This document shows positions 9,396-18,004 of a stretch of DNA of 64,000 nucleotides, piece by piece. Location of the stretch: contig NZ_FNDX01000009.1 of the NCBI RefSeq assembly GCF_900099765.1, positions 142,193 through 206,192 of the forward strand, given 5' to 3'. Source of the stretch: Paenibacillus typhae (lineage in GTDB: Bacteria; Bacillota; Bacilli; Paenibacillales; Paenibacillaceae). Every line of letters starts with the position of its first letter. Position 1 is the stretch's first letter. Below the pieces are notes generated by a model. That model did no database searches, had not been told where the DNA came from, and worked only from the letters and a program-made list of their open reading frames with translations. Made by a program: the position numbers and the translations under genes.

Positions 9396-9885
9396 GTAAA
9401 ATTTAAATATGGCTCATCATTAATCAGTGATAGCTCCATCTCCTTCAGGTATTCTAGCTGTTGTTCCGTTAATTGGCTCTTATCAGCATAGATGGAGTGA
9501 TACGTAAAAGAATATAGGTGTCTGAGTTGAATAAAGTAATCAATATCCTGAGTGAAGTTCGTATCTGGGTTCCCCCGAACATATCCCTCCATAAATTCTT
9601 CATATAACGTCTTATGAAATCGTTTCTTTCGTTCTTTATTATTGCTTGTGTAGTGTGGTAAATTACAATCGCTAAATCATAAGCGTACCAATGATAATCG
9701 CTGTCTCCGAGATAACTCCCCTCGAAAGAAGGAAATCCAACCATTCCGATTCAGCTAATGATTTCAGTTCACGAACAACACAATCTTACAAAATCTTAAC
9801 AGTTATTGTATCCGCCTATTAGTTTGTAGTCCGATTGGTCTAAATCCAATAGAGATAATACTTCCTCTATTAGATCTTGTCCCAT
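9386..9885 (-). pseudogene. aminoglycoside phosphotransferase-family remnant
   Basis: The 5' part (ATG 9885) reads MGQDLIEEVLSLLDL and LIGGYNN, like the start of APH-type kinases, then meets a stop near 9800. The 3' part reads GDSDYHWYAYDLAIVIYH, which matches the region just after the catalytic and metal-binding loops, and changes frame between about 9540 and 9590 before ending at 9386. The whole kinase core between these parts is missing. It is therefore an internally deleted and frameshifted gene. The family assignment rests on these two segments only. Confidence 0.6.
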
Positions 9886-9955
9886 CTCCCCCCAGTAATA
9901 TCCAATGTAACGATCCAGTCATCCTAAATATTATTCAACTTTTGTTACTTCAATG

Positions 9956-9993
9956 GAACAGGGAGCAACGCTGCGGTAGCCTGCTCCCTGTTC
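9956..9993. other. perfect 12-bp inverted repeat (hairpin) in the island
   Basis: GAACAGGGAGCA pairs perfectly with TGCTCCCTGTTC across a 14-base loop. No T-run follows on either strand, so it is not a standard terminator. It lies between the phosphotransferase remnant and the orphan gene, and is followed by AACTATAGTTTCCCCTTAG, which resembles the end of the structured elements. Confidence 0.55.
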
Positions 9994-10119
9994 TGGTTGA
10001 ACTATAGTTTCCCCTTAGCGTAATGATGTTAGATTCGATCCGAGGGCCGAATGGTTCGAAGCGTAAATGTGGTGTTATATTAAGTCCCCCGACTTCTTGA
10101 GTTGCTCTCAAAATTGATT

Positions 10120-10647
10120 CTAGTTCTTAGTTAATTTATTAAATAAAGTCTTAGAAAGTCTCAGTTGTTCCTCCAAGACAAATAAATCTCCCCCTACTTC
10201 TTCACGATCCTTCAAATCCAAAACAAGTGTTTCAGATAACTTATATACACTTGTAAATACTTCATTGAACCTGCAATAAATATTCTTGGATATTAGTTTT
10301 CCTTCCTTTGAAAATATTGAATGAATTATGTTTTTGTGATTCTTAACATTCCTTTGAATTAATTTTATTGATAAAACTTCATTGTCAACTAATTCAAATG
10401 TTATGAAGTTATTTGTATCAGGATAAAAATATACATGACGTTCCGATATTGTATTACTTTTTGAAATTAGTAACCTCAATTCTTTCAACATAAATCTCAA
10501 AGTTGTAATTGGAAGACCATTGTAATTCCTAGTCGGAAAAGTGAGGTCTGCTGTTTCAATGAAAAATTCAGTCATAAAAGTACTGTGTTCATTAGACAAA
10601 AATATGTGACTCTGATCTATTTTGAATTCAAGTGCAGTTAGTTTCAC
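10120..10647 (-). CDS. hypothetical protein, orphan in AT-rich island
   Basis: 175 residues, no family recognised. It is soluble, with no signal peptide or membrane segment, mixed charge and a leucine-rich C-terminal helix. The likely start is GTG at 10647, but no good ribosome site precedes it, so the start is uncertain. AT-rich codon use differs clearly from the sugar-metabolism genes and suggests horizontal origin. It lies between the hairpin at 9956 and element copy C. Confidence 0.6.
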   Translation of the reverse strand: MKLTALEFKIDQSHIFLSNEHSTFMTEFFIETADLTFPTRNYNGLPITTLRFMLKELRLLISKSNTISERHVYFYPDTNNFITFELVDNEVLSIKLIQRNVKNHKNIIHSIFSKEGKLISKNIYCRFNEVFTSVYKLSETLVLDLKDREEVGGDLFVLEEQLRLSKTLFNKLTKN

Positions 10648-10701
10648 TAAATCACTACTTTCAAATCGTTTATTAGACTCTTGAGGGATTTCAATAATAA
10701 C

Positions 10702-10778
10702 ATATTTACGAATTTAACTAATAATCCTTACTTAGATTATTCGCGAAGTTATTAAACTAACCTGCCCGTTATCTTAAT
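10702..10778. repeat. structured intergenic element, copy C
   Basis: Contains TTTACGAA, TTATTCGCGAAGTTATTAAACTA and CCTGCCCGTTA in the same order as copies A and B. The terminal arms ATTAAACTAA (10751-10760) and TTATCTTAAT (10769-10778) pair at eight of ten positions although their sequence differs from copies A and B, so base pairing is partly kept. It lies upstream of the orphan gene and marks the right side of the island. Confidence 0.55.
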
Positions 10779-10893
10779 GCAGCATTGGAAGTCTAAACCT
10801 TTATTTTCCTAGTCTAACACTTTATTTTTCAATCCAGAACTTTATTTTCTTTTGACGTTTCTCCGTATCAGTGTCAGTGTCAGACCCGCTACC

Positions 10894-10922
10894 TTGCCAA
10901 TCCAATTACACCACAATATAAT
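10894..10922 (+). promoter_or_regulatory. sigma-A-type promoter of the ArsR-family gene
   Basis: TTGCCA (10894-10899) and TATAAT (10917-10922) are 17 bp apart, a near-consensus vegetative promoter. The start codon of the regulator follows about 40 bp downstream with GGAGG in between. The rest of 10779-10893 shows nothing I can name. Confidence 0.65.
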
Positions 10923-10963
10923 TAATTAGATGAGTACCAAACCACTGAATTGACGGAGGCGCT

Positions 10964-12013
10964 ATGAAACTGCATATTCATGAACAGCTCGACCCGGTTT
11001 TTGAAACGATGGGATTATTATATGTAAGCTATCAGCCGTCTTACCGGAAAATAATGGTCGAAGACCTTGAACAATTTGGCCTGGATGGGGAAGCTTTTTA
11101 CAACAAGCACCTAAAAATCATGGAAAAATACATCGGCAGCTTCGCCAGACACAGGAAAACGGATGATACCGCCGTATTCTTTTTTAATGATGATACAACA
11201 GACTTCTTCTTGCTTCTGCAGGTATTGCTTAGTGAAAATCCGGATTGGCTTACTTCACTGGAAGGCATAGCTGAGACGGCCGTTCAGGATAAAATCCTGA
11301 AGACAATTAACGAAATGCAAGCGATGCAAAGTCATTCTCCCCGTGAACTTGAGCTGTCGTCCATTCAGTCTTTGGAGGAAATGATCCGCTTTCTTAATGG
11401 CAGTCCGCTGAAGGAAGCTACAAAGTGGAAGCTGATGACGCTACTGCACCAGCCGCGTGAACACCTCCTTTCCCTTATAGAAATTGTAAAAATGAATCTG
11501 CCCGCTTTTGAAAAAGCCCGCCGAGAGAATGAGAAGCAGATCAACAAGCTGATACCTGCATACGTTCAGTCCATTCAACGGCAACAGGATGAGCAGTTTA
11601 TTAAGTTTGTGGACATGTTAGATCATGAGAATCCGGAGGTTTATCCTACCCTCATCCTGCCGCTCGGCCAGATGGTATTATCCGGCAAGCTTTATTACGG
11701 GTTATACGTAGATATGCTGCCGATTGCCAGCAAGCAGTATTCTGATTCCAGGGAGCTTTTGCTGCTAAGGATGAAGGCGCTGGCCGATAACAGTAAATTA
11801 CAAATTCTTGCCTCACTTAAGGTAAGTCCCAAATACAATCTGGAGATTGCCGACCAGCTGGGGCTGACAGCAGCAACGATGTCTCATCATATGAACGTTC
11901 TGCTTGCCTGCGGAATGGTCCGGGTCGAGAAAAACAACGGCAGAGTATATTATCATCTCCATACAGAAAACATGCAGGCGCTGATCGAAGATCTTCAACA
12001 GTTTCTTTTATAA
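10964..12013 (+). CDS. ArsR-family regulator with long N-terminal domain
   Basis: 349 residues. A helical N-terminal domain of about 250 residues, of the kind found in Paenibacillus/Bacillus DUF5937-like regulators, precedes a C-terminal winged helix (about 265-349). That part contains ALADNSKLQILASL and LGLTAATMSHHMNVL, the recognition helix of ArsR proteins. No CxC metal site is visible, so the signal is not an obvious metal. ATG at 10964 is preceded by GGAGG. An intrinsic terminator separates it from the ABC exporter, which it may control. Confidence 0.85.
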   Translation: MKLHIHEQLDPVFETMGLLYVSYQPSYRKIMVEDLEQFGLDGEAFYNKHLKIMEKYIGSFARHRKTDDTAVFFFNDDTTDFFLLLQVLLSENPDWLTSLEGIAETAVQDKILKTINEMQAMQSHSPRELELSSIQSLEEMIRFLNGSPLKEATKWKLMTLLHQPREHLLSLIEIVKMNLPAFEKARRENEKQINKLIPAYVQSIQRQQDEQFIKFVDMLDHENPEVYPTLILPLGQMVLSGKLYYGLYVDMLPIASKQYSDSRELLLLRMKALADNSKLQILASLKVSPKYNLEIADQLGLTAATMSHHMNVLLACGMVRVEKNNGRVYYHLHTENMQALIEDLQQFLL

Positions 12014-12023
12014 TGGATGAATG

Positions 12024-12056
12024 ACTTCCCGTAACCATAATGCGGGGAGTTTTTTT
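12024..12056 (+). terminator. intrinsic terminator after the ArsR-family gene
   Basis: ACTTCCCG (12024-12031) pairs with CGGGGAGT (12043-12050), one G-T wobble, followed by six T residues. Confidence 0.8.
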
Positions 12057-12059
12057 ATA

Positions 12060-12118
12060 CATATAAATTCGATGATAATCTAATATATTTGACTTTATTA
12101 TAATTTATATGTTATCTT
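12060..12118 (+). promoter_or_regulatory. promoter and flanking inverted repeat of the ABC exporter gene
   Basis: TTGACT (12089-12094) with a -10 near 12112-12118 (TTATCTT) lies inside a perfect 10-bp inverted repeat, CATATAAATT (12060-12069) and AATTTATATG (12102-12111). The repeat could be the operator for the adjacent ArsR-family regulator, which would act by covering the promoter. Confidence 0.5.
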
Positions 12119-12164
12119 CATCTTACAAATTATACCGAAATCTAATCATGGAGCTGATTTAGAG

Positions 12165-13802
12165 ATGAAACACGCTTTGAACCGCAACAAGGTGCTTCTG
12201 GCTGTAACCCTGCTGTTCAGTATGATTGCCGCTGCCGCCGGTGTACTGATTGCTCTTGTTCTGCAAAAAGTAATTGATGCCGCTCTCCAGGGAGATTTGC
12301 AGCTTTTCCAGCGTATTCTGCTGGTGTCCATTATCTATGTGCTGATGCTTTGCCTGACCGGCTTCATCCATTCTCTATGCAGTAAGGCTCTTGTCCGTAA
12401 TGTTACTGTGTCGATCAGGGAACGGATATTCCGAGGTGTGCTCTACAAAAAAACAGCTGACTTCAAAGCGGCCAATACCGCAGACTATCTGTCAGCACTG
12501 ACCAATGACATCAAGCTGGTTATCGAAAATGTCCTTCAGCCTCTCCTGCATACCTTTCAAAACGCTGTTATTTTTATAGCCTCCCTTATTGTTCTCCTCT
12601 CGTTAAGCCCGCTTATTACACTTATTCTCGCGATCGGCATGATTCTGATGTTCACGATCCCTTCGCTGTTCGGAAAGCTGCTGCAGAGCAGGCTCAATGC
12701 CGTATCTTCCGAGATGTCCCGGTTCACTGCACAAATTAAAGATCTGCTGGCCGGATATGAAGTGATCAGATCCTTTGGCCTTAAAAAGCAGAGTGAACAG
12801 GGATTTCAGCAGGCCAATCAAAATGCCGCCATTGTCAGCTTTGCTGCGGACCGGTTATTTGCTGCTAATGAAAGCATATCCGAGGCATTGGCTATATTAA
12901 GTCAGCTTACCGTCATCTTTGTTGCCGCCTACCTGATCATCACCGGTCACATTTCCGCAGGCAGCCTGGTTGCACTGGTCCAGCTAAGCGGCGGACTGGT
13001 CGGTCCTGTACTCGTTATCATGCAGAATGTTCCCAAGATCAGAAGCATGAAACCGATACTTGAGCGCATTGAACAGCTCGCTGGCGAAGCAGGACAGCCT
13101 TCGGAATCAGAACAGCCTAAACCAGTGTTTGAACATTCTTTAGAAGTGCGCCGGCTCAGCTTTAGCTATCACCAGGGTCAACCCGTCCTCAAGGATATAA
13201 ATTTCAGGCTGCACAAAGGACAAAAAATCGCCTTAATCGGACCAAGCGGCTGTGGCAAATCAACGCTCGTTAAGCTGCTCAGCGGGTATTACGAAGATTA
13301 TGACGGTTCTGTCTCTTTGGACGGTACCGAGCAATCAGCGCTAGACAGCGAATCCATGCTTCTTTTAACATCAATGATTCATCAGAATGTATTTCTATTC
13401 GACTCAGACATTAAACACAATATCTGTCTGGATGAACCGTTTCCGAAATCGGTGCTGGAAGCGGCACTCCGCAGCAGCAGCCTGTATTCCTACGTCCGGC
13501 AGCTGCCGGACGGACTATCCACTGCAGTCGGCGAAAATGGTTCCCGGCTCTCAGGCGGCCAGCGCCAGCGGGTTGCTGTGGCCCGGGCACTGATCCGCAG
13601 CAAGCCGATCCTGATTCTGGATGAAGGAACATCTGCAGTTGACAGGCAGACTGCCTATGAGATTGAGAGCAGCCTGCTAGCCCTGCCGGATCTCACGCTA
13701 ATCACGATTACGCACAATTTGAATGATGAGCTGCTTGAGCAATATGACGAAATTTGGTTTATGGAGGACGGCAGAATTACCGAGAGCGGCAGGCTAAGCT
13801 AA
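12165..13802 (+). CDS. ABC transporter, fused membrane and ATP-binding domains
   Basis: 545 residues, a half-transporter that should dimerise as an exporter. Five to six membrane helices (about 1-300) precede an ATPase domain with Walker A GPSGCGKST (about 363), signature LSGGQRQR (about 464), Walker B ILILDEGTSA (about 482) and the switch His in TITHN. ATG 12165 follows a GAG-type ribosome site. It ends at TAA 13800-13802, yet the same frame continues for 28 codons to 13889 with GGSFSRFYQRQE, the usual C-terminal tail of such proteins, so the tail seems to have been cut off by a recent stop. Substrate unknown. Confidence 0.92.
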   Translation: MKHALNRNKVLLAVTLLFSMIAAAAGVLIALVLQKVIDAALQGDLQLFQRILLVSIIYVLMLCLTGFIHSLCSKALVRNVTVSIRERIFRGVLYKKTADFKAANTADYLSALTNDIKLVIENVLQPLLHTFQNAVIFIASLIVLLSLSPLITLILAIGMILMFTIPSLFGKLLQSRLNAVSSEMSRFTAQIKDLLAGYEVIRSFGLKKQSEQGFQQANQNAAIVSFAADRLFAANESISEALAILSQLTVIFVAAYLIITGHISAGSLVALVQLSGGLVGPVLVIMQNVPKIRSMKPILERIEQLAGEAGQPSESEQPKPVFEHSLEVRRLSFSYHQGQPVLKDINFRLHKGQKIALIGPSGCGKSTLVKLLSGYYEDYDGSVSLDGTEQSALDSESMLLLTSMIHQNVFLFDSDIKHNICLDEPFPKSVLEAALRSSSLYSYVRQLPDGLSTAVGENGSRLSGGQRQRVAVARALIRSKPILILDEGTSAVDRQTAYEIESSLLALPDLTLITITHNLNDELLEQYDEIWFMEDGRITESGRLS

Positions 13803-13897
13803 ATGCGGGATTACGGGGGCAGCTTCAGCCGCTTTTACCAGAGACAAGAACCTGATCTTCAAGTGGCTGACAGCTTGCCAGTCTATTAATCTCTGAA

Positions 13898-13970
13898 TGC
13901 AAAAAACTCCTCTATGCCTGAATGTCCGTTGGATAAAGGCAGTCAGACGGAGGAGTTCCTTAGGTTTTTT
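13898..13970. terminator. bidirectional terminator between convergent genes
   Basis: AACTCCTC (13905-13912) pairs with GAGGAGTT (13950-13957). An A-run on the left and TTTTTT at 13965-13970 on the right let it work on both strands. An inner GCCT/AGGC pair lies in the loop. Confidence 0.7.
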
Positions 13971-13981
13971 GGGTCAGCGGA

Positions 13982-14545
13982 TTAACGCTCCATCAGCAGC
14001 AGCTCATCAATCCGCTCCTTCGCCCCCTTCCAGGACGTCATCAGCGGAAACGCATACTCCTCCCTTGCTCTTAGATTCCACGGATGCGGGATGCACAGCA
14101 CTTTTTTGCCTTCCTGAACAGCAGGGAGCAGATTATGCGGCCCGTCGTCGATCAGCAGATCAAAATTAATCAGATGCTTCCGCTTGGCCGTAAAGAAATT
14201 TTCGGCCGGAATGAACGGCATATGCTTCTGCAGCCAGTTCCATTTTTCAGTAACGGACTTTGGTGAAGCCGCAGTAACGATTATGACATCATAGGCGTTG
14301 TGCAGCTTTTCCATTTCCTCCACCACATGCTCGTCGAACAGCTCCAGCTCCTCATACAGCCCGGGCCTCCCGAAAAAGAGCTCCTGTGTACTGTCGGGGT
14401 GGCGTAAATGGTCTGTATTCCAGTCGATCATATCCTCATAGCGGAGGAGATGTGTCGGGAAATCATTATTGTTATGGTAAATAGCCCGTTTGACCAGATG
14501 ACAGATAGTATCATCCATATCTACGGCGATGACCGGTTTTCTCAT
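13982..14545 (-). CDS. HAD-family 5'(3')-deoxyribonucleotidase-like phosphatase
   Basis: 187 residues. The HAD motif I is MDDTIC near residue 10 (nucleophile DMDDT), with the motif II serine/threonine in VTAAS near 95 and motif IV acidic pair LIDDGPH near 131. Length and motifs fit the NT5C-type nucleotidase family of Firmicutes, which dephosphorylates nucleoside monophosphates in the cytoplasm. Start ATG 14545. Leftward, downstream of two acetyltransferase genes, with a 26-bp gap to the nearer one. Confidence 0.88.
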   Translation of the reverse strand: MRKPVIAVDMDDTICHLVKRAIYHNNNDFPTHLLRYEDMIDWNTDHLRHPDSTQELFFGRPGLYEELELFDEHVVEEMEKLHNAYDVIIVTAASPKSVTEKWNWLQKHMPFIPAENFFTAKRKHLINFDLLIDDGPHNLLPAVQEGKKVLCIPHPWNLRAREEYAFPLMTSWKGAKERIDELLLMER

Positions 14546-14571
14546 AGGCAGCTCCTATTCATGCTTGTATA

Positions 14572-15384
14572 TTAGATTAGACTCCAGATCGAGCGTGTCC
14601 AGGCGATCCGGAAGCCTGTCCGCTCCATATTGTTCTGGCTAACCGATCCAAAAGCGGCTTGTGCAGCAACTAACCTGCAGCCTGCTTCATGGGCGGCGTT
14701 TAATCTGTGCCGAAGCAGTGCAGTCTGTATGCCGCGGTTGCGGAAATCAGGTGCAGTCGCTGCCAGCGCGCATGAAGCAACGTTACCGCCGATATGCATT
14801 GCCGCTACCCCGGCAGGTACATTATCAAGAAGTGCCAGGAACAGCTTCCATCCACTCCTGTTAAGCAATCCGATGTTATTGTTAATAAAATGAGGCTTGG
14901 CAGACAGCGGCATGCCTGAGCCGAGACAATGTATTTCAGCATAAGCGTCAAAGTGAGTCTGTTCCCGGATTTCAATAATTTCAATATTGGACGGCGGGGT
15001 TGGCGGTTCTGGTAGAGGCAAACCGTATAACACAGAATGAAATGCTGTCTGGCCCAGACCGTTAGCTCTTAACGCTGCGAGCAGTCTGGGACTGCAATGA
15101 TACGGATCAACATCAACCTGGAAGTCCCGATCCCGTTCACGATAGAACCGGACCCATTCTCCTATCTGATCCTCTTCAGCAGCTGTTAACCCTTTTACCG
15201 AATTAAATAGGCTCCAGGGCATAGTCCTTATGTAAAAAGCAGTCGCTTTCCCAAAGCTTCTGATCTCAACACCCTCCGGATTTCCATCCCGTTCCGCAAT
15301 GGACTCTATTCTGGAAGCGAGGAAATCTATTTCGGATTGCCGGATTTGGGCAGCAAGCTTGTCATTGACAACCGGAAATTGCAC
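14572..15384 (-). CDS. GNAT-family acetyltransferase, two-domain
   Basis: About 270 residues. The C-terminal half carries the GNAT acetyl-CoA loop FRNRGIQTALLRHRL (about residue 220) and an N(x)4-type end (NNMERTGF). The N-terminal half is a degenerate GNAT-like domain. I prefer GTG at 15384, which is eight bases after GGGAGG, over the TTG at 15390, which is only two bases away. It probably shares a transcript with the acetyltransferase upstream. Substrate unknown. Confidence 0.8.
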   Translation of the reverse strand: MQFPVVNDKLAAQIRQSEIDFLASRIESIAERDGNPEGVEIRSFGKATAFYIRTMPWSLFNSVKGLTAAEEDQIGEWVRFYRERDRDFQVDVDPYHCSPRLLAALRANGLGQTAFHSVLYGLPLPEPPTPPSNIEIIEIREQTHFDAYAEIHCLGSGMPLSAKPHFINNNIGLLNRSGWKLFLALLDNVPAGVAAMHIGGNVASCALAATAPDFRNRGIQTALLRHRLNAAHEAGCRLVAAQAAFGSVSQNNMERTGFRIAWTRSIWSLI

Positions 15385-15403
15385 GCTCAACGCCTCCCTC
15401 TAG

Positions 15404-15889
15404 CTAATTATGCTTTTCAAGCGCTTTTATATACCAGGCATCACAGGCGAAATGCTCAGATCCGGCCAGCGGCTCTGCGAGCATAGTGAAGCCGTGCTTC
15501 TGATAAAACCTGTTCGCTGCCCCCATCGTCTGCAAGGTTTCCAGATAACATTGCTTATAATGCAGAGCGGCAAAATCCAGCGCAGTCTTCAGCAGCTCAG
15601 CCGCAATACCGGTTCCTCTGGTGGCGCTGGCAAGATACATCTTTTGCAGCTCACAAACCTCATCCGACTCTGCAAAAGGTGCAATTCCGCAGCCGCCCAG
15701 CACCTGACCATTCTCCTCAACAATCCAGTATGCCCGGTTATCAGCAGAGTTGTAATAGCTGTAGAGATCATGCATGCTGTCATCAGCCCAGGCGAGGCCT
15801 TCACGGTTGCCGCCAAATTCGATCAGACATTCTCTGATGATTTGTTCAATGAAACGGTTGTCCGTTTTTTCTATCTGTCTAATCTTCAT
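15404..15889 (-). CDS. GNAT-family N-acetyltransferase
   Basis: 161 residues, single GNAT domain. MYLASATRGTGIAAELL (about residue 90) is the acetyl-CoA pyrophosphate loop and ANRFYQKHGF (about 125) the conserved C-terminal motif. Start ATG 15889. It leads a leftward group with the next acetyltransferase and the HAD phosphatase. It resembles many small-molecule acetyltransferases; no substrate can be inferred. Confidence 0.87.
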   Translation of the reverse strand: MKIRQIEKTDNRFIEQIIRECLIEFGGNREGLAWADDSMHDLYSYYNSADNRAYWIVEENGQVLGGCGIAPFAESDEVCELQKMYLASATRGTGIAAELLKTALDFAALHYKQCYLETLQTMGAANRFYQKHGFTMLAEPLAGSEHFACDAWYIKALEKHN

Positions 15890-16016
15890 TTGCCCATTGC
15901 CTCCATCTTGAACGATTTACTTTTGTAATTATACAAGATAACCGGGCAATGAACTATACTGGTAAAAGGCCAGAATCCGCTTACTGTACACTTATGACAA
16001 CTATAAAGGAGAATTG

Positions 16017-16607
16017 ATGATGAACAAGCTTGTCTTTTTTCTCGGTCCTGGCGGCGCCGGCAAAACAACCTTGGCCAAAGCCGTGGCTTCCCGCCGTAAG
16101 GCGGCGGTACTGGATATGGATATCCTGTTACGCCCTGCCGCCACGGCAATAATGACCATGCACGGACTTGACCCGGATGACCGGGATTCGGACGAATATA
16201 AAAAGCTCTGCCGCAATTTGGGTTACCGGATTACTATGGATGCCGCACTCGATAACATCGGACTCTCTGCCGATCTTTATGTCGTTGGACCCTTCACCAA
16301 GGAGGCTGCCGATCCGGAATGGATTGAGGCTGAGCTGCAGCGGATCGGCATGACCTTGCAGGAGGTTGAAGTGAAGGTGGTGCTGGTCACCTTGAAGGAC
16401 GAAGAGCTGTTTCGTGAGCGGATTGCCGGCCGTAACTCTCCGCTCGACGACTGGAAGTTCCGGAACTGGGAGCAGTTCCGCTCCGCCTTCAGCCCCCGAA
16501 CAATCGCCTGGCCGCTGCCGGAAGGTAAAGTAACGGTCATTGACAACTCGAGTCCTGAGCTTGATGTGACTGCGGGGATAGTGGAACAGTTTATCTACGC
16601 AGAATAA
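16017..16607 (+). CDS. P-loop NTPase / small-molecule kinase-like protein
   Basis: 196 residues. Walker A is GPGGAGKTT at about residue 10, and VLDMDIL near 33 supplies an acidic residue. The layout (P-loop at the extreme N-terminus, one alpha/beta domain, RIAGRNSPLDDWK near 140) resembles the AAA_33/zeta-like or shikimate-kinase-like group, which phosphorylates small molecules. ATG 16017 or 16020 are both possible after AAAGGAG. It stands alone on the plus strand; the real substrate is not evident. Confidence 0.75.
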   Translation: MMNKLVFFLGPGGAGKTTLAKAVASRRKAAVLDMDILLRPAATAIMTMHGLDPDDRDSDEYKKLCRNLGYRITMDAALDNIGLSADLYVVGPFTKEAADPEWIEAELQRIGMTLQEVEVKVVLVTLKDEELFRERIAGRNSPLDDWKFRNWEQFRSAFSPRTIAWPLPEGKVTVIDNSSPELDVTAGIVEQFIYAE

Positions 16608-16709
16608 GCCGGGTTAACTGAGTGCCGCCTATTTTTTCCGTGTTCGTCCCCGTTAAGCCCGGACCGCATAAAATAACTTCAAGATAACAGGGAGATGGCG
16701 GGATGAATA

Positions 16710-17864
16710 ATGGAAGAAATGAGCGGAAAGGCTAACCCGGCAGGCACAAATCGATGTGCATCCGGGTTTTACCAAGACGTATGGGAATGTCATGCTTCGT
16801 CTTCCTCCGGAGACGAGATCAGGCTTGGTTCTTTTGATTTTGGCGAAACCGCTGTATATGAAGCCCCCAAAACGGTTAAAACGGAAGTTCACCCGTACTT
16901 GAAATCCTATACCCTTCAACCCGAAGGCGGATATATTGCTTACATTCCAAATGGGCGCGTCTGGGGGCCCTCTGGTTCAATCCTGACATCGGAAGATAAA
17001 CTGATCTACGACCTTTCTCCGGAATACGATGGACACCTTAACAGAATGCTGACAGCGGAGGAACACCCGGCTTTGCACTGCCAGAAAGCCCGGGAGCATT
17101 ACGACCTTCAGGGGACGGCTGCTGCATTGACCTTTTGCGGGAGTCCTAATTATTTTCATTGGTTATATGATGTGCTGCCGCGTCTGGGTATGCTTAGAAT
17201 ACTAAACATCCCTTTTCAAAACCTCATTATGAACCCGAATCCTTATGGGACTTTCGTAGAGCAGACTTTAACTATGTTTGGAATAGCAGAATCGTCCGTA
17301 ATTTGCACTGGAGATGACCGGCAAATTCAGGCCGAACTGCTGGTAGCGCCTTCGCTGTTGATGAACTCCCATTACCCGCCTTGGGCCACTTCTACCCTGC
17401 GAAAGTTTATGCTGCCGGGACGAGACACCACGCTCCATTCTCCGGGCCGTATTTTTATCTCCCGGAGTAAAGTCTCTTCCCGCCGGATCATCAATGAGAA
17501 CGAAGTAATCCATTGTCTGGAGTCATACGGCTTCGTTCCTGTACGTATGGAGGATTGGACCGTAGCCCAGCAAATTCAGCTGTTTGCTTCCGCCGAAGCG
17601 ATTGTTTCGCCGCATGGTGCAGGCTTGTCCAATCTTGCTTTTTGCATGAAGGGAACCGTTGTTGTCGAAATTTTTCATAGACGGCATGTAGTGCCTACTT
17701 ACTGGATGATCAGCAACCACAACAAACTTGATTACTATATGATGTACGGGCAGGCTGACGAAACGGTACAGGACCGTTTTTCGGGATTTGCGGACTTCTC
17801 AGTGGATCTGGATCAGCTGAAGCAAACGCTTGGTTTAACCGGACTGAACAAGCAAAAGATATGA
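16710..17864 (+). CDS. glycosyltransferase family 61 (DUF563) protein
   Basis: 384 residues. The region around 145-350 has the GT61 pattern: GSPNYFHWLYDVLPRL, FISRSKVSSRRIINE and IVSPHGAGLSNLAFC, where the HGAGL segment is the family signature. Bacterial members add sugars to capsule, teichoic or exopolysaccharide precursors. No signal peptide is present, so it is cytoplasmic. ATG 16710 follows a GGCGGG ribosome-like site. It is a single gene, without neighbouring polysaccharide genes. Confidence 0.87.
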   Translation: MEEMSGKANPAGTNRCASGFYQDVWECHASSSSGDEIRLGSFDFGETAVYEAPKTVKTEVHPYLKSYTLQPEGGYIAYIPNGRVWGPSGSILTSEDKLIYDLSPEYDGHLNRMLTAEEHPALHCQKAREHYDLQGTAAALTFCGSPNYFHWLYDVLPRLGMLRILNIPFQNLIMNPNPYGTFVEQTLTMFGIAESSVICTGDDRQIQAELLVAPSLLMNSHYPPWATSTLRKFMLPGRDTTLHSPGRIFISRSKVSSRRIINENEVIHCLESYGFVPVRMEDWTVAQQIQLFASAEAIVSPHGAGLSNLAFCMKGTVVVEIFHRRHVVPTYWMISNHNKLDYYMMYGQADETVQDRFSGFADFSVDLDQLKQTLGLTGLNKQKI

Positions 17865-17945
17865 ACAGACCATTCGATAGCGCAGATGTAATATCATTCC
17901 TATTGCATTCGCAGCGAATCTGAAATATATTGAATATATAAATAG

Positions 17946-17974
17946 TTGACCCCTCAATTATTGATGGATCAAAT
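17946..17974 (+). promoter_or_regulatory. promoter with MarR-type palindrome before the nitroreductase gene
   Basis: TTGACC (17946-17951) and TCAAAT (17969-17974) are 17 bp apart. Between them lies the palindrome TCAATTATTGA (17954-17964), placed where the MarR-family protein encoded just downstream could repress. Confidence 0.5.
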
Positions 17975-18004
17975 AAAAATACAAAATTCAAGGAGAGAAC
18001 CAGC

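Noticed and set aside
7606..10647. Island considered as a toxin-antitoxin or prophage remnant
   Set aside because: No integrase, phage structural gene or HEPN/MNT pair is visible; the C-terminal part of the broken nucleotidyltransferase shows no HEPN signature I can support.
10880..10916. Stretch resembling the 5' half of a tRNA on the minus strand
   Set aside because: The anticodon stem does not pair, the T-arm is missing, and the same bases form a good promoter for the ArsR-family gene.
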